NCBI RefSeq assembly: GCF_021390935.1
Contig: NZ_JAJPUI010000011.1
Location: 124,001 to 188,000 of the forward strand
Direction of reading: 5' to 3'
DNA: 64,000 bases
From: Streptomyces sp. CC228A
GTDB taxonomy: Bacteria; Actinomycetota; Actinomycetes; Streptomycetales; Streptomycetaceae
Below the pieces are notes generated by a model, which saw nothing but the letters and a program-made list of their open reading frames with translations, did no database searches and was not told the DNA's origin. The position numbers and the translations under genes are program-made. Below are positions 1 to 8,065 of the stretch, piece after piece (the first letter of the stretch is position 1; each line of letters begins with the position of its first letter).

Positions 1-2
1 TG

Positions 3-530
3 GCCGCCGCCGTGCTGGCCGGGTTCGACGTGGAGGCCGCGGCCGCCGCCCAGCACCCGGCCTGCGCCCTGCTGCCGCAGGAGGCCGACGCCGCCGGCGT
101 CGCCACGTACGTGTGGCGCAGCCGCCGCCCCTTCCACCCGGAGCGGCTGTACGCGGCGCTGGAGGACCTGACCTGCGCCGCCGCCCGCAGCCGCGGCCGG
201 TTCTGGCTCGCCGACCGGCCGGACACGCTGCTGCACTGGGACGCCGCCGGCGGCGCCCTGTGCGTGGAGAGCGCCGGGCCGTGGCTGGCCTCGCTGCCGG
301 ACGCCGCGTGGGAGATGGTCCCGCCGGTGCGCCGCGCCGCGGCCGCCATGGACTGGGACCCCGAGCACGGCGACCGCTGCCAGCACCTGGTCTTCGTCTC
401 GCCCGGACTGGACCGCGAGGGGCTCGCCGAACTGCTCGACTCCTGCCTGCTCACCGACGCGGAGTACGCCGCCGGCCGCTCGGCCTGGAAGCTGCTCCCG
501 CCCGCCTTCGACGCCCTCCTGGAGGTCTGA
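3..530 (+). CDS. CobW-family GTPase/metallochaperone, C-terminal part (gene enters from the left edge)
   Basis: Only the last 176 codons are inside the window; the frame is open to base 3, so the start and the GTPase domain lie upstream. The visible part has the features of a CobW C-terminal domain: the stretch beginning TYVWRSRRPFHPERL, followed by a segment where a Trp/Leu-rich fold (RGRFWLADRP, LLHWDAAGGAL) leads to a C-terminal region with QHLVFVSPGLDREGL. The gene ends 3 bases before rpsR. CobW proteins of the ZigA/YciC kind supply zinc to client enzymes under zinc starvation, and the neighbouring cysteine-free rpsR supports that role. The exact subfamily cannot be fixed without the N-terminal half. 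Confidence 0.85.
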   Translation, partial: AAAVLAGFDVEAAAAAQHPACALLPQEADAAGVATYVWRSRRPFHPERLYAALEDLTCAAARSRGRFWLADRPDTLLHWDAAGGALCVESAGPWLASLPDAAWEMVPPVRRAAAAMDWDPEHGDRCQHLVFVSPGLDREGLAELLDSCLLTDAEYAAGRSAWKLLPPAFDALLEV

Positions 531-533
531 ACC

Positions 534-779
534 ATGTCCCCGCGCCGCTCCGGCGACCGGAAGCCCGCCAAGTCCCGCCCCAACCCGCTGGACCGCGACG
601 GCATCACGTACATCGACTACAAGGACACCGACCTGCTGCGGAAGTTCATCTCCGACCGCGGCAAGATCCGCAGCCGCCGCGTCACCCGCGTCACCGCACA
701 GCAGCAGCGGCAGATCGCCCGCGCCGTCAAGAACGCCCGCGAGATGGCCCTGCTGCCGTACGGGTCCTCACCCCGCTGA
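534..779 (+). CDS. rpsR: 30S ribosomal protein S18, cysteine-free (zinc-independent) paralogue
   Basis: An 81-residue protein with the S18 core: YIDYKDTDLLRKFISDRGKI followed by the RNA-binding Arg-rich stretch ending in ALLPYG. There is no cysteine, so this is the C-minus form that does not bind zinc, while the housekeeping S18 of actinobacteria has CxxC. It starts 3 bases after the CobW gene and is probably translated from the same transcript. In Streptomyces such paralogues are repressed by Zur and replace the zinc-containing protein when zinc is short. The Zur box would lie upstream of the window and cannot be seen. A strong terminator follows at 855-895. Confidence 0.95.
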   Translation: MSPRRSGDRKPAKSRPNPLDRDGITYIDYKDTDLLRKFISDRGKIRSRRVTRVTAQQQRQIARAVKNAREMALLPYGSSPR

Positions 780-854
780 CCCGTCGTTTCCGGCTCGGAT
801 CCATGTGACCTGGATCCGCCGGGTCCCGGACGTCCTCCCCGCCGGGGCCCTCCC

Positions 855-895
855 GGGGCCCTCACCGTGTCCGCCGCGGTGAGGGCCCCTTTTTT
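855..895 (+). terminator. Intrinsic terminator after rpsR
   Basis: A perfect 12-bp stem (GGGGCCCTCACC with GGTGAGGGCCCC, 11-base loop) is followed by six T residues. It lies 75 bases after the rpsR stop. The rest of 780-1120 holds no gene I can support. Confidence 0.93.
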
Positions 896-1120
896 GCCTC
901 CTGTGCGCCCGCCGGTCGGCGGGCGTTTTCCGTATGGGTACAAGTGGAGGGAGCCTGGGGGGCTTCTCGCGCGTCTGTGTAGTCGGAGGACCACCCCCCG
1001 TGCACGTGCATCTGCTCATGCACCTGCAAGTGAACGCGACTATGATCCCGGATAGTTGACTAGTGCAACATCAGTGACTCAAGGCAACTCATGCAACTCA
1101 TGTGACTCGGGGAGCGTCCT

Positions 1121-1360
1121 GTGCACCACGTGTACAACGGCATGGCAGCCACAGAGCTTCATGGGGTCGTCTGGCAGAAGAGCCGGCACAGCAACTCCCA
1201 GGGCTCGTGTGTGGAGTTCGCGAAACTGCCCGGAGGCGGCGTGGCCGTGCGCAACTCCCGGTTTCCCGACGGGCCGGCGCTCGTCTACACGCCCGCGGAG
1301 ATCGAGGCGATGCTGCTCGGCGTGAAGGACGGCGAGTTCGACCACCTCGTCGACAGCTGA
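1121..1360 (+). CDS. DUF397 domain-containing small protein
   Basis: A 79-residue protein with the DUF397 pattern: W-x-KSRHSNSQGSCVEFA, then GGGVAVRNSRFPDGPAL and a C-terminal LLGVKDGEFDHL. The GTG start at 1121 is preceded by GGGGAG at a good distance; an in-frame ATG at 1142 is the alternative. DUF397 proteins occur in many copies in Streptomyces next to XRE-DUF5753 regulators, as in the whiJ-type loci, where they are thought to modulate the regulator. Here the regulator is 1.5 kb downstream with an RsbW-like ATPase between. The molecular function is not known. Confidence 0.9.
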   Translation: MHHVYNGMAATELHGVVWQKSRHSNSQGSCVEFAKLPGGGVAVRNSRFPDGPALVYTPAEIEAMLLGVKDGEFDHLVDS

Positions 1361-1563
1361 ACCGCGGGCGGGCCGAGCCGCGCGGGGCGGGTGGCGCGGT
1401 GCGCGGCTGGCCGCGCACGGTGCACGGCTGCCCTCGCGCTGTGCGGGCTCATCCCTCGCGTGCGGTCCTCCGCCGGGTGCGCGGCGGCCCCTCCACGGGC
1501 GGCCAGTCCGGCTTCCGACGCAGGCCGCGCGCTCGGCGTGCGGCCGCCCCTGCGGGTGTGGAC

Positions 1564-1664
1564 TGCGCCTGCTTGGTGTGCGGGTGCCCCTGCGGTGTGG
1601 GCTGCGCCTGCCTGGTGTGCGGCTGCCCCTGCGGTGTGGGCTGCGCCTGCCCGGTGTGCGGGCG
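1564..1664. repeat. 39-bp tandem repeat, about 2.6 copies
   Basis: Units start at 1564, 1603 and 1642 (last one partial) and read TGCGCCTGC..GGTGTG. A looser series of GTGTGCTCGCCCG follows at 1711-1765. This lies in the 674-base gap 1361-2034, which otherwise holds only the terminator at 1973-1999. The forward frame gives a Cys-rich peptide, but it has no ribosome site or family, so I regard the gap as noncoding. Confidence 0.8.
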
Positions 1665-1972
1665 TCCGCTCGCTGCGCCGCCGTCTTCGCGGGGTGGGGC
1701 CGCCGCCCGGTGTGTGCCGCCAGGTGTGTGCTCGCCCGGTGTGTGCTCGCCCGCTGTGCGCGGCCGGACCGCGCGCGGGCAGTCGGTCGTGCGCGGCGGC
1801 GCATACGGCAGCCTGCGTGGACGGCGGCGCCCGTGGGCGCGCCGCCGCCCGGGTGGCGGCCCCGCGCGTACGGCGGCCCTCACGCGCCGATGCGTACGCC
1901 CGCGGCGGCCGTGGCGCCCCGCGGTCCGTGCCGGGTCCGACCGGCGTGACCGGGGCCCGGTCCGGACACGGG

Positions 1973-1999
1973 AAAGGGGCCCCGCTGCGGGGCCCCTCG
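1973..1999 (-). terminator. Terminator hairpin for the RsbW-like gene
   Basis: GGGGCCCC-GCTGC-GGGGCCCC (1976-1996), followed on the minus strand by TTT. It lies 36 bases beyond the stop of the minus-strand ATPase gene. Confidence 0.75.
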
Positions 2000-2034
2000 C
2001 GGTCGCGGCGCCCGTGCGCCCGCCGTGCGTACGC

Positions 2035-2544
2035 CTACGGGCGGTCCGGCAGCCGGAACAGCGCCCAGACCACCTTGCCGTGCAGCGTCCCCGCCAGCGG
2101 GTGCCAGCCCCAGCTGTCGCTGAACGACTCGACGAGGAACAGTCCGCGCCCCGACTCCGCCGAGAAGTCCTCCTCGGCCGTCCGCGGTTCCGGCGTCCGC
2201 GGCGTCTGCGGGCTCGGGTCGCGCACCGCGCACACCAGGCGGCTCGCCCAGCGCATGAGGTGCAGCCGGACCGGCGGGTCGTGCGCGTGGTCCCGCGGGG
2301 TGTCGGCGGGCAGCGCGTGCCGCAGGGCGTTGGTGACCAGCTCCGAGACCACGAGCGCCACGTCGTCGAACCGGTCGCTCAGGTTCCACTGCGCCAGGGT
2401 CGTGTCGGTGAACTGGCGGGCGCCGCGCACGGCCTCGTACCGGGCGGGCAGCGCGCAGGACGCGGAGCTGGACACGGACGCGGCGTCGATCGGAGGAAGC
2501 CCCTGCCTTAACGGCGCGAGCATGGTCGATCCATTCGTCCCCAT
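2035..2544 (-). CDS. RsbW/SpoIIAB-like ATP-binding protein (anti-sigma regulatory type)
   Basis: A 169-residue GHKL-type ATPase. The N box is visible as VVSELVTNALRHA, and the G box as SGRGLFLVESFSDSWGW near the C-terminus. The ATG at 2544 is chosen because GGGAG lies 7 bases upstream; a longer reading into the divergent promoter region has no ribosome site. Such single-domain HATPase_c proteins in Streptomyces are anti-sigma-factor-like kinases or relatives of AbaA. It is divergent from the XRE regulator at 2851 and shares its upstream region. The target sigma or anti-anti-sigma factor cannot be told from the sequence. Confidence 0.9.
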   Translation of the reverse strand: MGTNGSTMLAPLRQGLPPIDAASVSSSASCALPARYEAVRGARQFTDTTLAQWNLSDRFDDVALVVSELVTNALRHALPADTPRDHAHDPPVRLHLMRWASRLVCAVRDPSPQTPRTPEPRTAEEDFSAESGRGLFLVESFSDSWGWHPLAGTLHGKVVWALFRLPDRP

Positions 2545-2850
2545 GCGAGGCACTCCCCGATTTCGCGGCTGTGGTGCTACAACACGAACGGCTACGCAGG
2601 TGCGCGGGGACCATCGTTCCGAAAGGCAGGGGCAGATGCAAGGGCAGATGCACGTGCACGCGCCCGACGTGTCCCAGCCCACGGAGTTTCTGGCCATATC
2701 TTCCCCGGGCCCAACTTCCGGCTGTGGCCGAAGAGTTGCTCACTCTGTAACCGTTCGCGTACGGGCTGAAGCGTTTTGGTGGCAGAATCCGCTTCCTCGG
2801 GGCTTGGGGGCGCTCCGTCGTACACACCAGCGATGGGGAGGGTTGGAAAG

Positions 2851-3714
2851 GTGACCGCGAAGGAATCGGGCGGCTCCCTCGTACGCCGCATACTGCTGGG
2901 CTCCCAGCTCCGGCGACTGCGCGAGTCGCGCGGCATCACGCGCGAGGCCGCGGGATACGCGATCCGCGCGTCCGAATCCAAGATCAGCCGTCTGGAGTTG
3001 GGCCGGGTGAGCTTCAAGGCGAGGGACGTCGAAGACCTGCTGACGCTCTACGGCGTCACCGACGAGCAGGAGCGCGAGGCGCTGCTCGGCCTCGTCCGCG
3101 AGGCCAACATCGCGGGCTGGTGGCACAGCTACGGCGACGTGCTGCCCGGATGGTTCCAGACCTACATCGGCCTCGAAGGGGCCGCCTCCCTCATCCGCAT
3201 CTACGAAGTGCAGTTCATCCACGGACTGCTCCAGACCGAGGCGTACGCCCACGCCGTCGTCGCCCGCGGCATGCCCGGCGCACCCGAAGCCGAGATCGAC
3301 CGCCGGGTCGCACTCCGGCTGGAGCGGCAGAAAGTCCTCGTGTCCGAACGCGCCCCGCAGTTCCACGCCGTTCTCGACGAGGCGGCGCTGCGCCGCCCGT
3401 ACGGCGACCGGGCCGTCATGCGGGAGCAGCTCAAGCACCTCATCGAGATCTCCGAGCAGCCCAACGTCACCCTCCAGGTGATGCCGTTCAGCTTCGGCGG
3501 GCACTCCGGGGAGAGCGGCGCCTTCACCATGCTGCGGTTCCCCGAGTCCGACCTCTCCGACATCGTCTACCTGGAGCAGCTGACGGGCGCCCTGTACATC
3601 GACAAGCCCGAGGAGGTCGCCCAGTACGAGCGGGCGATGGACCGGCTGCGCGAGGACAGCCCGGACCCCGAGGGGAGCCGCGACGTCCTCAGGGGACTGC
3701 TCCAGCTGATCTGA
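2851..3714 (+). CDS. XRE-family regulator with DUF5753 (Scr1/WhiJ type)
   Basis: A 287-residue protein. Residues about 17-75 form an XRE helix-turn-helix (LRRLRESRGITREAAGYAIR, then SKISRLELGR). The remainder is the DUF5753 effector domain with WFQTYIGLE, FIHGLLQTEAYAHAV and PFSFGGHSGESGAFTMLRF. The GTG at 2851 has GGGAGGGTTGGAAAG directly upstream and is preferred over ATG 2833, which has no ribosome site. This is the DNA-binding partner expected for the DUF397 protein at 1121. Members of this family act in differentiation and antibiotic control (WhiJ), but the target of this copy is unknown. Confidence 0.93.
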   Translation: MTAKESGGSLVRRILLGSQLRRLRESRGITREAAGYAIRASESKISRLELGRVSFKARDVEDLLTLYGVTDEQEREALLGLVREANIAGWWHSYGDVLPGWFQTYIGLEGAASLIRIYEVQFIHGLLQTEAYAHAVVARGMPGAPEAEIDRRVALRLERQKVLVSERAPQFHAVLDEAALRRPYGDRAVMREQLKHLIEISEQPNVTLQVMPFSFGGHSGESGAFTMLRFPESDLSDIVYLEQLTGALYIDKPEEVAQYERAMDRLREDSPDPEGSRDVLRGLLQLI

Positions 3715-3854
3715 GCCGCAACCACCGGTTCATCTGCCGGAGACCCCCAACTCGTGCGCCACACACGTAGGATGACGTCCCATCACAGGCGCTCGGCGCA
3801 GCCGGCTCGGAGGGCCGCACCCCGGCCCTTCCGCCGGCCTTCGGAAGGGATGGC

Positions 3855-5312
3855 ATGTCCTACTTCACAGATCTGGCCCTGCAGTACATCGACGGTGAGT
3901 GGCGGCCCGGCGGCGGCTCCTGGGACATCATCGACGTCAACCCGTACAACGAGGAGAAGCTCGCCTCCATCACCGTCGCCACCGTCGACGAGGTGGACCA
4001 GGCGTACCGCGCCGCCGAGAGAGCACAGCGCGCCTGGGCCGCGACCAACCCCTACGCCCGGCGCACCGTCTTCGAGCGCGCGCTGCGGCTGATCGAGGAC
4101 CGCGAGGCGGAGATCACCGAGGCGATCGTCGCGGAGCTGGGCGGGACGCGCCTCAAGGCCGGCTTCGAGATCCACCTCGCCAAGGAGTTCATACGCGAGT
4201 CCATGAGCCTCGCGCTGCGGGCCGAGGGCCGCATCCTGCCCTCGCCGATCGACGGCAAGGAGAACCGGGTCTACCGCATCCCCGCCGGTGTCGTCGGGGT
4301 GATCAGCCCCTTCAACTTCCCCTTCTTCCTGTCGATCAAGTCCGTCGCCCCGGCCCTGGCCCTCGGCAACGGCGTCGTGCTCAAGCCGCACCAGAACACC
4401 CCCGTCCTCGGCGGCACGCTCATCGCCAAGATCTTCGAGGACGCGGGCCTGCCGCCCGGCCTGCTCAACGTCGTCGTGACCGACATCGCGGAGATCGGCG
4501 ACGCACTGCTGGAGCACCCGGTGCCGTCGGTCATCTCCTTCACCGGCTCCGACCGGGTCGGCCGGCACGTCGCAGGGGTCTGCGCCGCCCACTTCAAGCG
4601 GGCCGTGCTGGAACTCGGCGGCAACAGCGCCCTCGTCGTCCTCGACGACGCCGACCTCGACTACGCCGTCGACGCCGCGGTCTTCAGCCGGTTCGTGCAC
4701 CAGGGCCAGGTCTGCATGGCCGCCAACCGCGTCCTCGTCGACCGCTCCGTCGCCGAGGAGTTCACCGAGAAGTACGTCGCCAAGGTGAAGACCCTCAAGG
4801 CCGGCGACCCCGCCGACCCCGAGACCCACGTCGGCCCCCTCATCAGCTCCGCCCAGGCCGAGGCGGTCACCTCGATCGTGGAGCAGGCGGTCGCGGCGGG
4901 CGCCACCGCACTGGTACGCGGCCGCACCCAGGGCAACGTGGTGCCCCCGACCGTCCTCACCGACGTGCCGGCCGGCGCGGCCGTCCTGTCCCAGGAGATC
5001 TTCGGCCCGGTCGCCCTGATCATCCCGTTCGACGGGGACGACGAGGCCGTACGGATCGCCAACGACACCCCGTACGGGCTCAGCGGCGCCGTCCACACCG
5101 GCGACATCGAGCGCGGGGTGCGACTCGGCCGGCGGATCCGCACCGGCATGATCCACATCAACGACGGCACCGTCCACGACGAGCCCATCGTCCCCTTCGG
5201 CGGGGAGAAGCACTCCGGCGTCGGCCGCCTCAACGGCGAGGCGACGGTGGACGCCTTCACCACCTACAAGTGGATCTCCATCCAGCACCAGCGCAGCGGA
5301 TTCCCGTTCTGA
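3855..5312 (+). CDS. Aldehyde dehydrogenase (NAD(P)+, benzaldehyde/vanillin dehydrogenase-like)
   Basis: A 485-residue protein of full family length. Visible landmarks are SPFNFP at 151-156, FTGS at 229-232 for cofactor binding, general base Glu253 in ELGGN, the catalytic nucleophile Cys287 in GQVCMAANR, and EIFGP. The ATG has GGAAGGG upstream. It oxidises an aldehyde to the acid. The sequence resembles the aromatic-aldehyde branch, but the substrate is an inference. It stands alone: a regulator gene ends 140 bases before it and a DinB gene begins 164 bases after it. Confidence 0.93.
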   Translation: MSYFTDLALQYIDGEWRPGGGSWDIIDVNPYNEEKLASITVATVDEVDQAYRAAERAQRAWAATNPYARRTVFERALRLIEDREAEITEAIVAELGGTRLKAGFEIHLAKEFIRESMSLALRAEGRILPSPIDGKENRVYRIPAGVVGVISPFNFPFFLSIKSVAPALALGNGVVLKPHQNTPVLGGTLIAKIFEDAGLPPGLLNVVVTDIAEIGDALLEHPVPSVISFTGSDRVGRHVAGVCAAHFKRAVLELGGNSALVVLDDADLDYAVDAAVFSRFVHQGQVCMAANRVLVDRSVAEEFTEKYVAKVKTLKAGDPADPETHVGPLISSAQAEAVTSIVEQAVAAGATALVRGRTQGNVVPPTVLTDVPAGAAVLSQEIFGPVALIIPFDGDDEAVRIANDTPYGLSGAVHTGDIERGVRLGRRIRTGMIHINDGTVHDEPIVPFGGEKHSGVGRLNGEATVDAFTTYKWISIQHQRSGFPF

Positions 5313-5476
5313 TCCGCGAACCCGCGGTAAAGCGGACAGGATCTGACCTCCTGGATCCGTAGCGTGGGACACGTCAGGTCGGCAATGCGACGGCGCGGAC
5401 GCCGGGTCGCACCGGCCGACGGGGTGTGCCGCCGGATCGGCGGCACACCGGTACCGAACGAAAGGCGGACCCGGTC

Positions 5477-6025
5477 ATGGTTGCTCTTGTCCCCGCGGAG
5501 GCGCACGGCGACGAGCGCGGCGCACTGCTCTCCTTCGTCGCGGCGCAGCGCGACGCGCTCCGCCGCGCGGCGCTCGGCCTCACCGAGGAGCAGGCGGCGA
5601 GCCGCCCCAGTGCCAGCGAACTGTCCCTGTCGGGCCTGCTCAAGCACGCGGCCGAGGTGGAGCTGAACTGGCTCCGCCTGGCCCAGCAGCGGCCCAACGA
5701 GCGGCAGCGCACACAGGACACCTGGCAGGAGGCGTTCCGGCTCGCCGGCGACGAGGACGTCCCCGGCGTGCTCGCGTTCTGGGACGGCGTCGTCAAGGAG
5801 TTCGAGGAGTTCGTCCGGTCGGTGCCGAGCCTCGACGACACCTTCCCGCTGCCCGAGGCGCCCTGGTTCCCCAAGGACGGCCGGGTCTCCGTGCGCTGGC
5901 TCGTCCTGCACCTGGTGCAGGAGTTCGCACGGCACGCCGGCCACGCCGACATCATCCGCGAGTCCCTGGACGGCAGGACGTCGTTCGAGCTCATCGCCCT
6001 GGAGCAGGGCGGGCAGGCGTCGTAG
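5477..6025 (+). CDS. DinB-family protein (DUF664-like)
   Basis: A 182-residue four-helix DinB-type protein. The metal site is suggested by SLSGLLKHAAEVELNW in the first half and VLHLVQEFARHAGHADIIRE in the second. The ATG at 5477 follows GAAAGGCGGA; upstream in-frame starts lack a ribosome site. Family members bind a metal through three histidines, and some are mycothiol-dependent S-transferases. Which reaction applies here cannot be told. It lies 64 bases before a PadR regulator that may control it. Confidence 0.87.
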   Translation: MVALVPAEAHGDERGALLSFVAAQRDALRRAALGLTEEQAASRPSASELSLSGLLKHAAEVELNWLRLAQQRPNERQRTQDTWQEAFRLAGDEDVPGVLAFWDGVVKEFEEFVRSVPSLDDTFPLPEAPWFPKDGRVSVRWLVLHLVQEFARHAGHADIIRESLDGRTSFELIALEQGGQAS

Positions 6026-6089
6026 CGGACACGGCATGCCCGTACCCTCGTCCCACAGCCCATGGCAGGCGCGAAGGGACGGTGCGGGC

Positions 6090-6731
6090 ATGTCGGCGAT
6101 CCGGCTTCTGGTCCTCGGGGCCGTACGCCAGCACGGGCGGGCACACGGCTACCAGGTCCGCAACGACCTGGAGTACTGGGGCGCCCACGAGTGGTCGAAC
6201 GCCAAACCCGGGTCGATCTACCACGCCCTCAAGCAGATGGCCAAGCAGGGCCTGCTGCGGGCCCACGAGACCGCGCCCAGCACGGCCGGGGGCCCGCCGC
6301 GCACCGAGTACGAGATCACCGGCAAGGGCACCGAGGAGTACTTCAGGCTCCTGCGGGAGGCGCTGACCGCGCACGACCAGAAGCCCGACAGCCTCACGGC
6401 TGCCCTGGGCTTCCTGGCCGACCTGCCGCGCGAGGAGGTCGTCGCCCTGCTGCGGCGCCGCGTCGAGGGACTGGAGCGGTGGCGGACGACGGTCACCGAG
6501 GAGTACATCCCCGAGGGCGGCGCCGAGCAGCTCGGCCACATCGGCGAGATCATGCACCTGTGGCTGCACCAGGCGGACGCCGGGGCGGCCTGGACCCGCG
6601 GCCTCATCGACCGCATCGAAGGCGGCGCGTACACCTTCGCGGGCGAGGGCGAGCCCTTCCGGGGCGTCCTCGCCGACGGCCAGGACAACCCGTACGCGAC
6701 CGGCGCGACGCACCCCGGCGACCGCACCTGA
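6090..6731 (+). CDS. PadR-family transcriptional regulator
   Basis: A 213-residue protein. A winged helix at the N-terminus is recognisable (IRLLVLGAVRQHGRAHGYQV, then SIYHALKQMAKQGLL and a wing with PPRTEYEIT), followed by a long helical C-terminal dimerisation part (residues about 100-190). ATG 6090 has GAAGGGA upstream. It probably forms an operon with the DinB gene and may respond to a small toxic molecule, as is usual in the family. The effector is not known. Confidence 0.92.
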   Translation: MSAIRLLVLGAVRQHGRAHGYQVRNDLEYWGAHEWSNAKPGSIYHALKQMAKQGLLRAHETAPSTAGGPPRTEYEITGKGTEEYFRLLREALTAHDQKPDSLTAALGFLADLPREEVVALLRRRVEGLERWRTTVTEEYIPEGGAEQLGHIGEIMHLWLHQADAGAAWTRGLIDRIEGGAYTFAGEGEPFRGVLADGQDNPYATGATHPGDRT

Positions 6732-6751
6732 CACCGGCCCGGCTTTCCGGC

Positions 6752-6782
6752 TTGCACCTCACGTCGCGTGAGGACCCAGGCT
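6752..6782 (+). promoter_or_regulatory. tipA-type promoter with MerR-family operator
   Basis: The -35 box TTGCAC (6752-6757) is followed by a 19-base spacer that carries a perfect inverted repeat CCTCACG-TCG-CGTGAGG (6757-6773). The -10 box would be CAGGCT (6777-6782). The overlong 19-base spacer with a central palindrome is typical of MerR activators, and this arrangement matches the known thiostrepton-inducible tipA promoter, from memory almost base for base in the spacer. Confidence 0.93.
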
Positions 6783-6816
6783 TGAGGGCGTACCGAAGGA
6801 AGGGAGCGGGACGGCC

Positions 6817-7578
6817 ATGAGCTATTCCGTGGGACAGGTCGCCGGATTCGCCGGGGTCACGGTGCGCACCCTGCACCACTACGACGAGATCGGGCTGCTC
6901 CGCCCGAGCGGCCGCAGCGCCGCCGGGCACCGCCGCTACGAGGACGAGGACCTCGACCGGCTGCAGCAGATCCTGTTCTACCGGGAGCTCGGCTTCCCGC
7001 TCGACCAGGTCACGGCCCTGCTCGACGATCCGGGTGCGGACCCGCAGGAGCACCTGCGGCGCCAGCACCGCCTGCTGACCGCGCGGATCGACGAACTGCA
7101 GAAGATGGCCGAGGCCGTCGAACACGCCATGGAGGCCAGGAAGATGGGCATCAACCTCACGCCCGAGGAGAAGTTCGAGGTGTTCGGGGACCACGACCCC
7201 GAGCAGTACGCCGAGGAGGCCGAGCAGCGCTGGGGCGGCACCGACGCGTACAAGGAGTCGCAGCGCCGCACCTCCCGCTACACCAAGGAGGACTGGCAGC
7301 GCGTCCAGGACGAGGCGAAGGACTGGGGCGAGCGCTACGCGGCGCTGATGGAGGCCGGCGAGGAGCCGACCTCCGAACGGGCCATGGACATGGCCGAGGA
7401 GCACCGGCAGAGCATCAACCGCTGGTACTACGAGTGCCCGTACGAGATGCAGCGGTGCCTCGCGGACATGTACGTGCAGGACGAGCGCTTCAAGGCGTTC
7501 TACGACGCCATCCGCCCCGGGCTCGCCGAGCACCTGCGCGCGGCGATCCACGCCAACGCGGACCGCAGGACCGCCTGA
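6817..7578 (+). CDS. tipA: Thiopeptide-responsive MerR regulator TipAL (with internal TipAS)
   Basis: A 253-residue protein, the exact length of TipAL. Residues 3-70 are a MerR DNA-binding domain (SVGQVAGFAGVTVRTLHHYD), 75-109 a long dimerisation helix, and 110-253 the TipAS antibiotic-binding domain. Cys207 and Cys214 are both present in YYECPYEMQRCLADMY; Cys214 is, from memory, the residue that links covalently to thiostrepton. The internal ATG at codon 110 (7144) with an upstream GGAGG-type site would give the 144-residue TipAS, made in excess in S. lividans. The gene activates its own promoter at 6752-6782. It acts as a cytoplasmic sensor of thiopeptides. Confidence 0.96.
   Translation: MSYSVGQVAGFAGVTVRTLHHYDEIGLLRPSGRSAAGHRRYEDEDLDRLQQILFYRELGFPLDQVTALLDDPGADPQEHLRRQHRLLTARIDELQKMAEAVEHAMEARKMGINLTPEEKFEVFGDHDPEQYAEEAEQRWGGTDAYKESQRRTSRYTKEDWQRVQDEAKDWGERYAALMEAGEEPTSERAMDMAEEHRQSINRWYYECPYEMQRCLADMYVQDERFKAFYDAIRPGLAEHLRAAIHANADRRTA
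7132..7146 (+). promoter_or_regulatory. Internal ribosome site and start for TipAS
   Basis: GGAGGCCAGGAAG precedes ATG 7144 inside tipA. The product would begin MGINLTPEEKFEVFG, the known N-terminus of TipAS. This gives two proteins from one gene: activator and free drug-binding domain. Confidence 0.8.
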
Positions 7579-7653
7579 GGCGCGCCTGTGCGCGGCGCCT
7601 GCCGCGTCCGGGCCGTGTCGCCAGGGCGCGGGCCGCGCGGCACTCACACTGTG

Positions 7654-7709
7654 CGGTGCCCGGTGCCCGGTGCCCGGTGCCCGGTGCCCGGTGCCCGGTG
7701 CCCGGTGCC
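7654..7709. repeat. 7-bp simple repeat CGGTGCC, eight perfect copies
   Basis: Eight contiguous units without a mismatch, in the 487-base gap 7579-8065 between the convergent genes tipA and the DUF368 gene. No gene is supported in the gap. Perfect units suggest recent slippage. Confidence 0.95.
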
Positions 7710-8002
7710 CGGGGAGGGCGGTGCGGCGTCGGAGCGGGGCGGTGTCCCGCGCCGCGGGGCGCCCGGTGCTTGGTGCGGGGCGCCGGAGTCGGGCGGTGTC
7801 CCGCCCGGTGCGGGAGCTGCGCGGCTCCCCGCCCCGCGCCGGACCGGCAGCCCCGCTGGTGCCGGCGCCGCGCATCCCGCTCGGTGCCGCACGCCGGCGG
7901 AGCCGTCCCGCGTCCGCAGGGGAGGCGCGGGATCCGCAACGGTCGGCCGCCCGCCCCGGGCGACCGGGGCGGCCGGACCGCCCCGGTCCTCCGTACACAA
8001 GC

Positions 8003-8046
8003 GCGGCGCCGCCCGGCCCCCTCTCCGGGGTGCCGGGCGGCGCCGC
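8003..8046. terminator. Strong hairpin between convergent tipA and DUF368 genes
   Basis: A perfect 15-bp stem: GGCGCCGCCCGGC (8005-8017) with GCCGGGCGGCGCC (8032-8044), extended by two pairs outward. There is no T-run. It lies 20 bases after the stop of the minus-strand gene and may end transcription from both sides. Confidence 0.75.
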
Positions 8047-8065
8047 GCCCGCCGTCGGACGGGCC

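Noticed and set aside
1102..2511. Long plus-strand frame with a striking CGCPCGVGCAC cysteine repeat
   Set aside because: It arises from a 39-bp DNA repeat, has no ribosome site, changes character along its length and runs antisense through the RsbW-like gene, whose codon pattern is clearly real.
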